This document shows, piece after piece, positions 1 through 6,120 of a stretch of 22,949 nt of DNA. The notes under the pieces are model-generated. The model was not told the DNA's origin. It saw only the letters and a list, made by a program, of their open reading frames with translations, and made no database searches. Every line of letters begins with the position of its first letter. The first letter of the stretch is position 1. Origin of the DNA: DAOPXV01 sp035352535 (GTDB taxonomy: Bacteria; Muiribacteriota; UBA9980); assembly GCA_964545075.1 (NCBI GenBank), contig CAZJFS010000062.1, forward strand, positions 1 through 22,949, written 5' to 3'. Position numbers and translations under genes: made by a program.

Positions 1-1
1 A

Positions 2-661
2 AGCAAACGTAAAGAAACGAATAAGAAAGAATACGACGGTATACTAATAGAAAAAGAAATAGAAATAGAAACTAAAAAAGAAAACTTAAAAGAAAAGGAA
101 GACGAAAAAAACACCCCCCCACCCCCTCAAGGGGGAGATGCGCAACCGCGCACGCACACACGCGAATATAATGATATGTCGGCCTTGAATGACGACGACG
201 GGGCCCATCGAGTTAAAGAAAAAATGAAGCCGTCGGCCGAGGAAGCGATGAAGGCGATTCGAGAATATAACGCTTTATTTCCTGAAAAGCAAAAGCAGGA
301 CGCCGAAATAACGCCGATTCTCATAAACCGCATTAATCAATACATCGCACAATATAAGCTCGGTGTTGTCCTCAAAGTATTTGAAAAAGCAAAGAACAGC
401 GCTTTTCTGTCCAATTCACATTTTATCTGTCTTGACTGGATTCTGCGGCAGGATAAATTTATCAAAATCAAAAACGGGCATTACGACGATAGCACCAGGG
501 TGCCGCCAGATGAATATAATCGTCGGCTTAACTTCTTGGCAAGCTCGGCAAAGAAAGAACTTGAAAAAGAAAGGATGGAGAAAGAGAATGACCAGAGGAG
601 AAATGAAGGCGGGATTCATGATCATCTCGACCATAGACCCGAAAGCGAGATTCGCGACTGA
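2..661 (+). CDS. Phage replication protein, C-terminal part (replisome-organiser/DnaD-like), 5' truncated
   Basis: The reading frame is open from base 2 to the stop at 661, so the gene begins before the window. What is visible is a Lys/Glu-rich linker with a short poly-Pro stretch (coded around 110-135), followed by a compact C-terminal domain. That domain contains LFPEKQ, RINQYI, and then FICLDWILRQDKFIKIKNG followed by a YDD. The W-hxhhh-x-x-F-x-K-h-x-x-G-x-Y pattern is the usual end of phage replisome-organiser or DnaD-like initiators that open the origin and recruit the helicase loader. The neighbours fit: a possible helicase loader overlaps its 3' end (588-661), then SSB and a resolvase. 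An internal ATG at 176 could be mistaken for a start, but the linker upstream is plainly in frame. The DNA-binding N-terminus is not in the window, so the exact family is inferred. Confidence 0.65.
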   Translation, partial: SKRKETNKKEYDGILIEKEIEIETKKENLKEKEDEKNTPPPPQGGDAQPRTHTREYNDMSALNDDDGAHRVKEKMKPSAEEAMKAIREYNALFPEKQKQDAEITPILINRINQYIAQYKLGVVLKVFEKAKNSAFLSNSHFICLDWILRQDKFIKIKNGHYDDSTRVPPDEYNRRLNFLASSAKKELEKERMEKENDQRRNEGGIHDHLDHRPESEIRD

Positions 662-1355
662 ACCCAAAAATTACGAATTGCAAATTGATACCTGGTTAAA
701 TTTCATCGGCGAATACGATTTTATTATATTTCAAAGGGCCGTCAAGGTTCACTATTCCGAATCGATATGGCCGCCCGGAGCTGCGGAAATTCTTAGAATC
801 ATTCAGCGGTTTGAAGGCGAAGAAAGAAGAAAACTGGCCCTCACAACCGCCAAGCGCGAAGAAATCGAGTATGAAAAAAGGCTTAAGATAACACAGATCG
901 AGGCAGAAGAATTGCGAGCCCGCCCGGACTATGAAGAGCAGCGAGCGGCCTTCGTCGAAAAATATACGAAGCGTTTTCCGCTGACAGACTTCATAGATAA
1001 TGAGCCCGAAGCCGTCGATGCAAACATTCTTTTTCGAATTCAACATGGTTTTTATCATTTCGAGCACGAGGAACGCGGACTCATCGAGGTCGAACCCCGA
1101 AAGTTCATAGCGGCGCCGTTGAAATTTCTTCCGAAAGAAAGCACACCGTTCAGAAGACTTTCATTGCCGTCGCCCGAAGAAAAGAAAATCGAAACGCCCG
1201 AAGAAGCAATAAAACGAAAAATGGAAGAACTCAAAAGCGAATGGAAAGCGATACAGGTCAGAAAGCGCTCGACGGAAAGTACGAAAAGCATTGTTGAAAT
1301 AGTCGAGGAAGTCGCAAAAGAAGCGGATCAAAAATTTAAATTGGAGGTTGCATAA
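588..1355 (+). CDS. Possible replicative helicase loader (G39P-like N-terminus) with long charged tail
   Basis: A 255-residue protein. I start it at ATG 588 because a GGAG lies at 577-580 with good spacing. The frame is open upstream to 363, but that part is a shadow of the previous gene. Residues about 28-72 read ELQIDTWLNFIGEYDF, then AVKVHY, then WPPGAAEILRII. An acidic/aromatic helix, a YxF, and a W/FPP-x-x-x-EI motif are typical of the small phage helicase loader/inhibitor family (G39P type), which delivers replicative helicase to the initiator. The remaining ~180 residues are highly charged (EEERRK, EEAIKRKMEEL) and probably helical or coiled coil, longer than usual for this family. It overlaps the initiator gene and abuts ssb (stop 1353-1355, next ATG 1356). 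The loader role is inferred from this motif plus context; the tail is unassigned. Confidence 0.45.
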   Translation: MTRGEMKAGFMIISTIDPKARFATEPKNYELQIDTWLNFIGEYDFIIFQRAVKVHYSESIWPPGAAEILRIIQRFEGEERRKLALTTAKREEIEYEKRLKITQIEAEELRARPDYEEQRAAFVEKYTKRFPLTDFIDNEPEAVDANILFRIQHGFYHFEHEERGLIEVEPRKFIAAPLKFLPKESTPFRRLSLPSPEEKKIETPEEAIKRKMEELKSEWKAIQVRKRSTESTKSIVEIVEEVAKEADQKFKLEVA

Positions 1356-1799
1356 ATGTCGTCAAGTTTAAATAAAATTTATCTCATCGGCTGCCTCGGC
1401 CACGATCCCGAAGTCAAAGCGACGCCGAGCGGCAAGACCGTGACAACTCTCAGCGTGGCTACCTCGGAATCATACGGAAGCGGTGCGGATCGAAAAGAAA
1501 CTACGCAGTGGCATCGCATTATTTTGTGGGACAAAATCGCCCAGATCGCCGGGGACCATCTCAAAAAAGGATCGAAGGTCCACATCGAAGGCAAAGTTAC
1601 CTACCGCGAATATAAGGACAAACAGGAAAACAAGCGCTACATAACCGAGATCATCGGACAAAACATAATCTTTCTGGACGGAAAATCACAGCAGCAGTCA
1701 GCCCCGACAGAAAGATCAGGTGAGCAGAAACAGAGCGAACCGTCGGCCGATGCGTTTAATTACGGCCAGAGCGCAATAGACTCAGACGTTCCATTTTAG
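1356..1799 (+). CDS. ssb: Single-stranded DNA-binding protein
   Basis: 147 residues with the complete SSB layout. The OB fold covers about 1-107: it opens with LNKIYLIGCLGHDPEVK and PSGKTVTTLSVATS, has the TQWHRIILWDKIAQIA core strand, and then KKGSKVHIEGKVTYREYKDK. A disordered Gln/Ser/Glu-rich linker follows, and the protein ends in the acidic tip DSDVPF that docks SSB partner proteins. It coats single strands during phage replication and recombination. The start is fixed by GGAGG at 1343-1347, eight bases upstream of the ATG. That ATG directly abuts the stop of the preceding gene, so translation is probably coupled. A resolvase gene follows after nine bases. Confidence 0.95.
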   Translation: MSSSLNKIYLIGCLGHDPEVKATPSGKTVTTLSVATSESYGSGADRKETTQWHRIILWDKIAQIAGDHLKKGSKVHIEGKVTYREYKDKQENKRYITEIIGQNIIFLDGKSQQQSAPTERSGEQKQSEPSADAFNYGQSAIDSDVPF

Positions 1800-1808
1800 G
1801 GGGATTTG

Positions 1809-2252
1809 ATGAAAATAGTATTTGAAATTCAAGGCAAGGCTCAGGCTCAGCAGCGCGCCGGTGAATATGTTGGTAATGATGGCAAAATTCACCATTACGA
1901 CCAGAAGGAAAGCAAATCATTTCGAAAAGAAATCAAGGATGCTGCTTTCGTTGCGGTCAGAGGTAGATGGCCGCGCTTTGATGTTCCGGTCAACCTGGCC
2001 GTTCAAGAATTTCGCGCGCTTCCGTCAAGCTGGTCGGAAAAGAAAAAACATAATGCGATCATGGGCATTGTCCGGCCAACATCGAAACCCGATTTAAAAA
2101 ATATAATTTGGGGCGTTGAGGACAGCTTAAACGGGCTCATGTGGAAAGACGATAGCCGAATTGTCTCTTTTGATGGTTCGGGAAAATTCTATTCTGCTTT
2201 CTCACCGTTTTTAAGAGTTGAAGTAACGCCTTTAATCACAGTCCAAAAATAA
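1809..2252 (+). CDS. rusA: RusA-family Holliday junction resolvase
   Basis: 147 residues. The start is ATG 1809, with AGGGGG at 1798-1803 five bases ahead; a TTG at 1806 is too close to that site. RusA enzymes are homodimeric nucleases that cut four-way junctions using conserved acidic residues. Those are visible: KPDLKN with D95, VEDSLNG with D105, and KDDS with D114/D115, followed by a basic strand (FDGSGKFY, K126). The N-terminal KIVFEIQGKAQAQQR corresponds to the usual RusA opening strand. The length is normal for phage RusA proteins. It sits right after ssb at the end of the replication block, where phages often carry it to clear recombination intermediates before packaging. The downstream 135 bases hold no gene that I can see. 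Confidence 0.88.
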   Translation: MKIVFEIQGKAQAQQRAGEYVGNDGKIHHYDQKESKSFRKEIKDAAFVAVRGRWPRFDVPVNLAVQEFRALPSSWSEKKKHNAIMGIVRPTSKPDLKNIIWGVEDSLNGLMWKDDSRIVSFDGSGKFYSAFSPFLRVEVTPLITVQK

Positions 2253-2387
2253 CAATCACGGAATTATGATACTTTTCGGGCAAGGGGTATATCCAACATC
2301 GTCCGAGGGGGTCAAAACGATTCCTGAGCGAAAGTAACGCGCATAACTGGCACATTAAAATTGCCACGAGGGGAGAGAAAAACAAAA

Positions 2388-2642
2388 ATGGAAAATAATG
2401 AGTTTTTAAAATTGATACCTGTCTATCGAGACGACCTGCTCGAAAGACACGGAATACCATTCACGCAAAAGACTCTGCGGAAATGGCACTCGATAGGTCG
2501 GAATAAAGAACTGTTTGTCAAAATAGAACGTCGTATCTTCGTTATCTACGCCGAATGGTTAAAGTTTTTAGAGCGTAACTATAAAGCCGGCACGGAAAGA
2601 AAAAGTGCCGAGGAACATATAGCCGCCGCAATGGCGCGTTAA
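2388..2642 (+). CDS. Small basic protein, possibly DNA-binding; function unknown
   Basis: 84 residues from ATG 2388, with a GAGGGGAGAG purine stretch at 2368-2377 upstream. A TTG at 2361 lies before this ribosome site and is rejected. The sequence is mostly helical and basic. A segment LIPVYRDDLLERHGIP, TLRKWHSIGRN, ELFVKIERRIFVIYAEW resembles short phage helix-turn-helix or AlpA/excisionase-type proteins, which recognise DNA through an 'R-x-W' helix followed by a small wing. I cannot confirm the fold. It starts the accessory block after a 135-base gap, which suggests it may be first in its own transcription unit. Confidence 0.6.
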   Translation: MENNEFLKLIPVYRDDLLERHGIPFTQKTLRKWHSIGRNKELFVKIERRIFVIYAEWLKFLERNYKAGTERKSAEEHIAAAMAR

Positions 2643-2668
2643 AAAAAACACGGAAGGAAAGTGAACGT

Positions 2669-2848
2669 ATGCCAAATATAAATTGTGCTGTAAAACAATG
2701 CCATTATTATGGAAAAGGGAACAAATGTGCTAAAAAAACTCCGGTCCAGATGAAGCCTAAATATAATTTCAACAAGACGCCGGCGGTCACGATCTGCTGT
2801 AACTCGTTTAAAGGTGCGTCACTTAAAAAAATAGCGGGGGTGGCGTGA
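2669..2848 (+). CDS. DUF1540-like Cys-rich small protein
   Basis: 59 residues from ATG 2669, with AAGGAAAGTG upstream. The Cys pattern is NCAVKQCHYY, GNKC, then TICCNSFKG near the end. This follows the shape of DUF1540 peptides: C-x-V-x-x-C-x-Y, then C, then an h-x-C-x-x-F closing motif about 20 residues on. These are small metal-binding modules of unknown function common in Gram-positive bacteria and their phages. Five cysteines are present; the family usually uses four as ligands. Its TGA (2846-2848) overlaps the ATG of the next gene (2848), so the two are translationally coupled. The family match is by pattern only. Confidence 0.6.
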   Translation: MPNINCAVKQCHYYGKGNKCAKKTPVQMKPKYNFNKTPAVTICCNSFKGASLKKIAGVA

Positions 2849-3009
2849 TGGAAAAGGTGACGAGGTTTGAAACCGAAAAAGGCATCAAATATCTCGTTGA
2901 AATTGACGGCGTAATCTTTTCAGTAAAAAAAGATCAGATGAGCAGTTTTATCCAGAAGCTTAAAGAACATCCGGAACTCGACCAGATAATGAAAAGGAGT
3001 GCGAGATAA
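2848..3009 (+). CDS. Small hypothetical protein
   Basis: 53 residues, starting at ATG 2848 inside the stop of the preceding gene (TGATG), with AGCGGGGGTGG just before it. I do not recognise the family. The sequence shows an N-terminal pair of beta strands (EKVTRFETEKGIKYLVEIDGVIFSVKK) followed by an amphipathic helix (MSSFIQKLKEHPELDQIMKR). It is acidic/basic mixed with no Cys and no membrane segment. The coupled start and continuous spacing to the next gene (two bases) argue that it is a real gene. Confidence 0.6.
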   Translation: MEKVTRFETEKGIKYLVEIDGVIFSVKKDQMSSFIQKLKEHPELDQIMKRSAR

Positions 3010-3011
3010 AA

Positions 3012-3386
3012 ATGTTGAAAGCAAATCTTAACGAAATGTCCAAGAAAATACATGAAAACGCCGTTAAACATGGCTGGTGGGAAACGGAAGTGGCTTTTAG
3101 CGAAATCATCGCTCTTTGCCATTCAGAATTATCAGAAGCCCTGGAAGAGCACCGAAACGGCAAACCAACGGACCTGATTTATTATAACGGTATCGCCTTC
3201 AACGGAAACGATAAGCCTTTTTGTTTAGAAGATAAACCCGAAGGCGTCCCGGTCGAACTGGCCGACTGCATTCTTCGTATTCTTGATTACTGCGGCCGTC
3301 ACAATATTGACATTGACCGAGCGATTGAAATGAAGCACGAATTCAATAAATCGAGGGATTATCGTCACGGCGGGAAGGTGGTTTAA
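3012..3386 (+). CDS. MazG-like nucleotide pyrophosphohydrolase
   Basis: 124 residues from ATG 3012, with AAGGAG at 2994-2999. All-alpha NTP pyrophosphohydrolases hydrolyse (d)NTPs to (d)NMP and PPi using Mg2+ held by an ExxE...ExxD set. Here this appears as E39-L-S-E42 (HSELSEALEEHRNG) and E82-L-A-D85 (VELADCILRILDYCGRH). The protein closes with a helix and KSRDYRHGGKVV, where conserved basic residues of the family normally sit. A 30-residue insertion lies between the two metal motifs. In phages such enzymes tune nucleotide pools or remove alarmones such as ppGpp; which applies here cannot be read from sequence. It ends directly against the GTG start of the next gene. Confidence 0.8.
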   Translation: MLKANLNEMSKKIHENAVKHGWWETEVAFSEIIALCHSELSEALEEHRNGKPTDLIYYNGIAFNGNDKPFCLEDKPEGVPVELADCILRILDYCGRHNIDIDRAIEMKHEFNKSRDYRHGGKVV

Positions 3387-3788
3387 GTGAATGAAATCAT
3401 AAAACGCGTTAATGAACTGATGGACGCAATACCCTACAAAAATGAATTTGGAGACGATAGAAAAAAGGTAATAAACGGAAAATGGTGTTGGCATGGCCTC
3501 GCCAATCAAAGCGTGACTTTATCGACGGAGCGAGGCGGCCGCCAATATCTTTTATCAACGTTACGAAAAGGGTTTAACGGTTCACAATTTCAAGTCAGAA
3601 CATCTTTGGATGGTTTCGGAATAATGGAGCCGGCTTCAAAATTTTATGTGCCGCGGGCTGAGTATGCCCGTAATACGGTCGTCGATATAGATAACCCCGT
3701 TTGCCAGCTCATAAAGCTCATCCCGGATATGGTGAATACTTTAAACGAATTACAGGCACGAATCAAGGAATTGGAGGCGAAAGCGTGA
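3387..3788 (+). CDS. Hypothetical phage protein with C-terminal coiled-coil
   Basis: 133 residues beginning at GTG 3387, immediately after the preceding TAA, with GGGAAGGTGG as ribosome site. I do not recognise a family. The middle contains a beta-rich stretch (VINGKWCWHGLANQSVTLST, QYLLSTLRKG, SQFQVRTSLDGFG). The last 35 residues (LIKLIPDMVNTLNELQARIKELEAKA) form a clear heptad-like helix. Its stop overlaps the GTG start of the next gene by four bases (GTGA at 3785-3788). No signal peptide or membrane segment is visible. Confidence 0.6.
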   Translation: MNEIIKRVNELMDAIPYKNEFGDDRKKVINGKWCWHGLANQSVTLSTERGGRQYLLSTLRKGFNGSQFQVRTSLDGFGIMEPASKFYVPRAEYARNTVVDIDNPVCQLIKLIPDMVNTLNELQARIKELEAKA

Positions 3789-4108
3789 ACGATAAAATTA
3801 AAAAATTCGAAAAAAAGTTCGACGCTGCCGTTCCTCAAATTGTGAATGCGCTCGCGGAAGTTAAAAAGGCGCTCGTCGAGGGTGATAAAAAATTAACTTT
3901 CTGCCTCGATTGCGAGCATTTTCGCGAGACCGGCGAAGTTATAACAGGCTATACAATCGGGCGCGGTGAATTCACGGTTCCCGGCTGCAAGCGATATTTC
4001 TGCAACCACATCACGGCGCCGATCCGCAAGGGAACGTTCGAAGAGTTCAGGGAATTCGGATGCACGTTCGGGGCGAGGAAGAAAGAAGGGGGAAAGCGTG
4101 AAAACTAA
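3785..4108 (+). CDS. Cys-rich hypothetical protein (probable zinc-binding)
   Basis: 107 residues starting at GTG 3785, inside the preceding stop (GTGA), with GGAGG at 3774-3778. The first 37 residues are a charged helix (KFEKKFDAAVPQIVNALAEVKKAL). A Cys/His-rich module follows: FCLDCEHF, then GCKRYFCNHI, then FGCTFGARKK. The spacing suggests one metal site plus an extra Cys. The same CxxC-EHF...GC style recurs in other small genes here. I do not know the family. The frame is open upstream to 3701, but that overlaps the previous gene in another frame and lacks a ribosome site. Confidence 0.55.
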   Translation: MNDKIKKFEKKFDAAVPQIVNALAEVKKALVEGDKKLTFCLDCEHFRETGEVITGYTIGRGEFTVPGCKRYFCNHITAPIRKGTFEEFREFGCTFGARKKEGGKREN

Positions 4109-4520
4109 GAAAGTAACGCGCCACTGGTGCGATTTTTGTAGAAAATCGATGGCATTTAGAAATCGCATGGAAGAACACGAAAAACACTGCACGCTGAACC
4201 CGAATCGCGAGTGCGGACTGTGCGATATTATCGGAGAAAGCCCGAGGCCCATGGTCGAACTGCTCGCCGTCGTTCCCAAATGCGCCGATTATAAAACCGG
4301 AGACGCCCCGTGGAACATCGATCACGACAAGTACGAACAAGCGAGTAGAGAAGCCCTTGCCAAGCTGCGCGAACTCACGAACAACTGTCCGGCGTGCATC
4401 TTGGCCGCGCTGCGACAGTCGAAAAACTCGGGGCTTGTCGAGGCTGATTTCGACTTTTTCAAGGAAAGCAAAGCGTTTCTGAAAGAAAACTACAACCCAA
4501 ACGAAGGTATAGGATATTAA
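4098..4520 (+). CDS. Zinc-finger-like hypothetical protein
   Basis: 140 residues from GTG 4098, with AAGGGGGAAAG just upstream; it overlaps the preceding gene by 11 bases. The N-terminus carries a finger-like arrangement: WCDFCRKSMAFRNRMEEHEKHC, where two Cys are followed by a helix bearing His and Cys ligands, as in C2HC fingers. Then comes a second pair (RECGLCDIIGE) and a third (NNCPACILAALRQ). The middle is acidic and unassigned. Such fingers can bind nucleic acid or protein; nothing here settles which. It lies 12 bases upstream of the Lar-like gene. Confidence 0.55.
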   Translation: MKTKKVTRHWCDFCRKSMAFRNRMEEHEKHCTLNPNRECGLCDIIGESPRPMVELLAVVPKCADYKTGDAPWNIDHDKYEQASREALAKLRELTNNCPACILAALRQSKNSGLVEADFDFFKESKAFLKENYNPNEGIGY

Positions 4521-4532
4521 AAAGGGAGAAAC

Positions 4533-4832
4533 ATGAGTAATAACCCTATTTTCCGTCCGTGTCCTTTTTGCGGTTATGAATATCCAGCTATGCACGGAGG
4601 TCCGCTCGTCGATTATTACTGGAATGTGTATTGCCAGATCTGCCAATGCCGGGGACCGGTGACGAAGGACCACGATGAGGCGTTGGCGGCATGGAACGGA
4701 TGGACCGTAAAGAAGAAAGACTGGAGAAAATTTAAGGAGAATATTGATGCCAATAAAACCCGAGAACAAAGCCCGGTACCCGAAGAACTGGAAAGAGATC
4801 AGAGCGGCGATCCTGAATCGGGCCGGCCATAA
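4533..4832 (+). CDS. Lar-like restriction alleviation family protein
   Basis: 99 residues from ATG 4533, with AAAGGGAGAAAC upstream. The first ~57 residues match the Lar/anti-restriction zinc-ribbon pattern: FRPCPFCG (C10, C13), a short beta hairpin, YCQICQCRGP (C34, C37), then the acidic helix DEALAAWN. Lar proteins of Rac prophage relieve type I restriction by stimulating modification, and this ribbon family is widespread in phages. Usual members are 60-75 residues; here an extra ~40-residue charged tail runs 86 bases into the HNH gene in another frame. That tail looks like read-through rather than domain. Function in this phage is inferred from family only. Confidence 0.65.
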   Translation: MSNNPIFRPCPFCGYEYPAMHGGPLVDYYWNVYCQICQCRGPVTKDHDEALAAWNGWTVKKKDWRKFKENIDANKTREQSPVPEELERDQSGDPESGRP

Positions 4833-5052
4833 GTGCGAGACCTGCGGCGCCGAGAACTACAAGCCGCATCCGGTTACCGGCTCGCGCGTGGTCTTGACGA
4901 TCGCGCACCTGGATCACACGCCGGAGAATAACGATCCGGAAAACCTCCGGGCGCTCTGCCAGAAATGTCATCTGGCGTATGATCATCAGCACCACCGCGA
5001 GAACGCGGCTGAAACGAGATTAACGAAAACAGGTCAAATGAAACTGATTTGA
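4747..5052 (+). CDS. HNH endonuclease
   Basis: 101 residues from ATG 4747, with AAGGAGA at 4734-4740 (a TTG at 4744 is too close to that site). The HNH signature is complete. C30-x-x-C33 (KCETCGAEN) and C71-x-x-C74-H (CQKCHLAYDH) form the structural zinc site. The catalytic strand is TIAHLDHTPENNDPENLRALC, in two pieces here: TIAHLDH with H54/H57, then NDPENL with N66. Small HNH proteins in phages act as DNA-nicking partners in packaging, as homing enzymes, or in recombination. This one lies about 4.6 kb upstream of the terminase genes inside the accessory block, so a packaging role is not obvious. The sequence around it is somewhat more GC-rich than its neighbours, which could indicate separate acquisition. 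Confidence 0.88.
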   Translation: MPIKPENKARYPKNWKEIRAAILNRAGHKCETCGAENYKPHPVTGSRVVLTIAHLDHTPENNDPENLRALCQKCHLAYDHQHHRENAAETRLTKTGQMKLI

Positions 5053-5064
5053 TGGGGGGAATAA

Positions 5065-5379
5065 ATGTATTGCGAAAAATGTAAAGAATATGATTATGGA
5101 CGCCGTCCACATCAATGTCCGCCTATTTACGAAGTGAGATTTCCCGATAGCGGAACTGATGATTGGCATAAAATAAATGCCAATAGTCCAGAAGAAGCTC
5201 TCGAAAAGATATGTAAAAAACAAGATGTTGACAGCGCAGATTATTGGATTATCGGGAATGGCGGCGTTGAAAATGTCGAAGTTAGGCGCGAAGGGTGGAG
5301 CGATATCAAGATTTACAACGTCAGTGCGGAAACTGAAATCGTTTATACGGCGCGATTAATTGTTAAAAAGAAGAATTAA
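5065..5379 (+). CDS. Hypothetical protein with N-terminal CxxC zinc motif
   Basis: 104 residues from ATG 5065, preceded by GATGGGGGGAAT. The N-terminus MYCEKCKEYDYGRRPHQCPP holds CxxC plus H-x-C and probably binds a metal. The rest is a small alpha/beta domain: IYEVRFPDSG, then SPEEALEKICKKQD, then YNVSAETEIVYTARLIVKKKN. The 'V-x-F...SPEEAlEKi' layout resembles small phage domains that sense or modify substrates, but I do not recognise a named family. It is followed after ten bases by another Cys-rich gene. Confidence 0.6.
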   Translation: MYCEKCKEYDYGRRPHQCPPIYEVRFPDSGTDDWHKINANSPEEALEKICKKQDVDSADYWIIGNGGVENVEVRREGWSDIKIYNVSAETEIVYTARLIVKKKN

Positions 5380-5389
5380 CGGAGGAAAA

Positions 5390-5593
5390 ATGACAGACCA
5401 CATCGACGTAATTAAAAATCGGAAGGCCGGCCGCTTTTGTTTAATGCCCTGCCCTTTCGAACATAACAGACTCGCGTTAGGAAAGATGGTCGGAAGCACG
5501 GCCTGCCAGGAATGCAAAAGCTTCTGCGGAAAAGATAGCGAAGGAAATGTTTTATGCGATGGCAGGAGGGAACATGAACGAATACATGTATGA
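5390..5593 (+). CDS. Cys-rich small hypothetical protein
   Basis: 67 residues from ATG 5390, set by GGAGG at 5381-5385. Seven cysteines are arranged as RFCLMPCPF, TACQECKSFCGKD and NVLCDGRRE, consistent with one or two bound metals. I recognise no named family. The frame is open upstream to 5360 but that lies before the ribosome site. Its last 20 bases overlap the next gene. Confidence 0.6.
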   Translation: MTDHIDVIKNRKAGRFCLMPCPFEHNRLALGKMVGSTACQECKSFCGKDSEGNVLCDGRREHERIHV

Positions 5594-5900
5594 TGACATG
5601 GAAAGAGAATTAGAATACGAAGCGCGGGCCCGATCTGAATGGCACGAAGAATTTAAACATCTGGCCTACCGTGGAAAAAAGCGAAAATTTTTCCGGCGCC
5701 CGACACCGAATAAACCTGCGATAGGGCGAAACCGTGCCATGCATATGAATACTATCAAAATTTACAAGGCATTTTTCGAAAACATCTATGGCGCGGCAGC
5801 AACCGTAAAGAATGAAAATGGAACTTTCACGCATACTTTTAAACCGAAAGCGAGACGACAAAATGAAATACATATCCGCTCAAACCTTTCGCGAGGCTAA
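5574..5900 (+). CDS. Hypothetical basic protein
   Basis: 108 residues from ATG 5574, with AGGAGGG at 5564-5570 only three bases away; a second ATG at 5586 would give slightly better spacing. The N-terminus is acidic and helical (YDDMERELEYEARARSEW). The middle is strongly basic (RGKKRKFFRRPTPNKP), and the end again contains KPKARRQ. No domain is recognised. Both ends overlap neighbours (20 bases before, 38 after), as in tightly packed phage accessory genes. Confidence 0.5.
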   Translation: MNEYMYDDMERELEYEARARSEWHEEFKHLAYRGKKRKFFRRPTPNKPAIGRNRAMHMNTIKIYKAFFENIYGAAATVKNENGTFTHTFKPKARRQNEIHIRSNLSRG

Positions 5901-6120
5901 AGATATGGCGACCGATCGCGGATTAAAGCCTAACGAATGGAAATGGGTCCCGTGGGAACACTGGCGCCGAGAAAATGCGCTCCGGGGCTTGGTAATATAT
6001 GAGGACGATCTTATCGGCGAATTCAGCGAAGATGAAAAAAGGTTCTGGTTGCGATTTGAAAAAAAGGAGAGACGAAAGGATGAAATACAGAAAATTACCC
6101 GTAGTGATCGAGGCTTTTAA
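5863..6120 (+). CDS. Small hypothetical protein
   Basis: 85 residues from ATG 5863. The ribosome site is weak (GAG in AAGCGAGACG), but the start lies inside the upstream gene, so coupling is likely. Features: an N-terminal FREAKDMATDRGLKPNEWKWVPWEHW segment with three Trp, then RGLVIYEDDLIGEFSEDEKRFW. The 'AkdmA...g..p.eW..v' pattern resembles small phage proteins of unknown function; I cannot name one. The C-terminal tail overlaps the next gene by 41 bases and is likely unstructured. Confidence 0.5.
   Translation: MKYISAQTFREAKDMATDRGLKPNEWKWVPWEHWRRENALRGLVIYEDDLIGEFSEDEKRFWLRFEKKERRKDEIQKITRSDRGF

Noticed and set aside
363..587. Upstream extension of the helicase-loader-like ORF
   Set aside because: This part overlaps the conserved end of the replication gene in another frame and encodes no recognisable domain; the ribosome site favours 588.
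2253..2387. Possible promoter (TATGAT at 2265-2270) and a TGGCA/TGCCA inverted repeat in the gap after rusA
   Set aside because: The -35 is poor and the 5-base repeat arms are within chance; I see no firm regulatory element in this 135-base gap.
4047..4769. 240-residue open frame on the minus strand
   Set aside because: It lies antisense to three well-supported + strand genes with zinc motifs and ribosome sites; no domain is visible in it.
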